This document shows positions 63,019 to 64,000 of a stretch of DNA of 64,000 bases, in pieces. The DNA comes from Longibacter salinarum (GTDB lineage Bacteria > Bacteroidota > Rhodothermia > Rhodothermales > Salinibacteraceae). Location: the NCBI RefSeq assembly GCF_002554795.1, contig NZ_PDEQ01000005.1, positions 62,001 to 126,000 of the forward strand, read 5' to 3'. How positions within the stretch are numbered: the first letter of the stretch is position 1; each line of letters opens with the position of its first letter. The notes beneath the pieces were generated by a model. It ran no database searches, was not told the origin of the DNA, and was given only the letters and a program-made list of their open reading frames with translations. Made by a program: the position numbers and the translations under genes.

Positions 63019-63729
63019 CTACTTATCCTCGAAACGATACCCGATGCCGTACACGGTTTCGATGTACGTGGGCGCCGACGGGTCCGGCTCGATCTTCTTT
63101 CGGACCGACGCCATGTGACGGTCGATCGTCCGGGTGATGATGTTTTCGTCGATCCCCCAAACATCCCGGAGCAGCTGCTTCCGCGTCACGGTGCGGCCCT
63201 CGTGCTGGATCAGGTAGCGAAGGATGTCGAACTCGAGAGCGGTGAAGTTAATCTTCTCGTCGCCACGGTAGGCCTCGTGGGTCGTGAAGTTCACCTCTAC
63301 ATCGCCGATCTCGTAGACGTCCATCGGGGCCTCCGACGGCGGCATGGTCCGCTGCAGAATCGCTTTGACCCGAGCCGCGAGTTCTTCGACGTTGAACGGC
63401 TTCGTGATGTAGTCGTCTGCGCCGAGCCCGAATCCCTTCAGCTTTGACTCTTGCTCGCCCCGGGCCGTGATCATGAGAACGGGCGCGCTGAAACCCATTT
63501 CCTGCGACTCACGGAGGACCTCGAAGCCGTCTTTCTTCGGCAACATCACATCCAGGAGGACGACATCGCATTCGTCCATCTCCTCCATTTTGTCGAGGGC
63601 GTCGACGCCATCCTCGGCGGTATCGACATCGTAGCCTTCGAGCTCGAAATACTCCTCCAGACCCATGAGGATGTCGGGGTCATCCTCAACAATGAGCATC
63701 TGGTAATTGCGATCCGTCGTCTTCGGCAT
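63019..63729 (-). CDS. OmpR/PhoB-type response regulator
   Basis: 236 residues from ATG 63729. LIVEDDPDIL, phospho-acceptor Asp60 in VVLLDVMLPKKDGF, Thr/Ala in LMITARGEQESK and DDYITKPFNVEEL form the receiver. The winged helix has LTALEFDILRYLIQHEGRTVTRKQLLRDVWG-like sequence, TRTIDRHMASVRKKIE and IETVYGIGYRFE at its end. It is similar to its convergent neighbour and also lacks an adjacent kinase. The remaining bases to the window end hold no visible gene. Confidence 0.95.
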   Translation of the reverse strand: MPKTTDRNYQMLIVEDDPDILMGLEEYFELEGYDVDTAEDGVDALDKMEEMDECDVVLLDVMLPKKDGFEVLRESQEMGFSAPVLMITARGEQESKLKGFGLGADDYITKPFNVEELAARVKAILQRTMPPSEAPMDVYEIGDVEVNFTTHEAYRGDEKINFTALEFDILRYLIQHEGRTVTRKQLLRDVWGIDENIITRTIDRHMASVRKKIEPDPSAPTYIETVYGIGYRFEDK

Positions 63730-64000
63730 AGAAGCGGGCGTATATGTAAAATCAGAAGTGGCGTATAGGTATATGACCGCGCGGCCGCGCCGCCCCGGTG
63801 GCCGCGTCGAGTCATTCGATCTAATATAACAATCTGCGCACAGTAACCAAATGAATGACCCCGCCACTCGCGTCGCTCACGGATTAGTTACGACCGGTAC
63901 GACTCCGACGGCACTCGGCCCCTCACGTATTTCCAGATTCCTCCGTTCGTGCAGAATCAACCCACTCGGTCACGGCATACATGGATCATAGAAATACGAC

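Noticed and set aside
1-64000. CRISPR arrays, tRNAs, rRNAs, insertion sequences, prophage or integrase genes
   Set aside because: No regularly spaced identical repeats, no tRNA T-loop patterns and no transposase or integrase motifs were seen. The word arrays are too degenerate and too short-period to be CRISPR.

Overview
The window is about 64 kb of GC-rich, tightly packed bacterial chromosome. The gene content points to Rhodothermota/Bacteroidota, most like a Salinibacter/Longibacter-type member of the Rhodothermia. Supporting signs are a PorX-type response regulator with a PglZ domain, WG-repeat and 'CANPxAPSGGPRD'-type lipoproteins, a parA-parB-DUF5683 block, a serine palmitoyltransferase-like enzyme, two TonB proteins with proline-rich linkers, and starts that mostly lack a Shine-Dalgarno sequence. 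Many proteins are acidic, which would suit a marine or salt-tolerant host. I see no tRNA, rRNA, CRISPR array, transposase or prophage. This assignment is inference from gene content.

Layout. 0.1-9 kb: a secreted EEP-family nuclease/phosphatase, a YqaE peptide, an O-methyltransferase, a WG-repeat lipoprotein, porX, tsaE, udk, a YaaA-family protein, a YtxH protein and an alpha/beta hydrolase. 9-11 kb: a candidate small RNA, ssb, and a DoxX-like protein. 10.8-15.1 kb: a minus-strand dabB-dabA-PII-like operon for energy-coupled inorganic carbon uptake. 16-19 kb: acyl-CoA dehydrogenase, purQ and a rhomboid protease. 19.0-20.3 kb: about 1.27 kb without a credible protein gene but full of strong hairpins. 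A consensus promoter (19367-19395) and a terminator (20242-20280) bracket what looks like an ~880-nt structured non-coding RNA. 20.3-24 kb: a HAD phosphatase, a GNAT-like acyltransferase and a serine palmitoyltransferase-like enzyme, possibly a ceramide module. 24-30 kb: DUF5683, parB, parA, a UvrD-type helicase and a GNAT. 30.5-34 kb: two MacB-type permeases without an ATPase, and rpiA. 34-40 kb: two tonB genes, a VanZ-like gene, nnr and a Big_5 lipoprotein. 40-49.5 kb: glutamate dehydrogenase, an RNA methyltransferase, alanine dehydrogenase, DUF4260, an SNF-type transporter, a YfiM-like protein and purF. 49.8-64 kb: an OmpA-type protein, a membrane-anchored unknown, a Fic protein with a degraded motif, recG, ridA, mnmA, a pair of related small proteins, zapE, a divergent rtcB and two OmpR-family regulators.

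Two non-coding phenomena stand out. The first is the 19.4-20.3 kb RNA candidate, accompanied by smaller structured candidates at 9.04-9.20 kb and 19.04-19.26 kb. The second is a set of intergenic 'word' arrays: degenerate 7-10 bp quasi-repeats such as ACGTTNNN, CACACCTCCA, GGGATTGA, CTTCGCA and GAACTTT. These fill several gaps (4.8-5.0, 40.0-40.4, 43.0-43.5, 44.9-45.1, 45.5 and 55.8 kb), often flush against a start or stop codon. Two enzymes have altered catalytic motifs: the Fic protein (His to Gln) and the RtcB homologue (metal-ligand Cys to Thr plus other changes).
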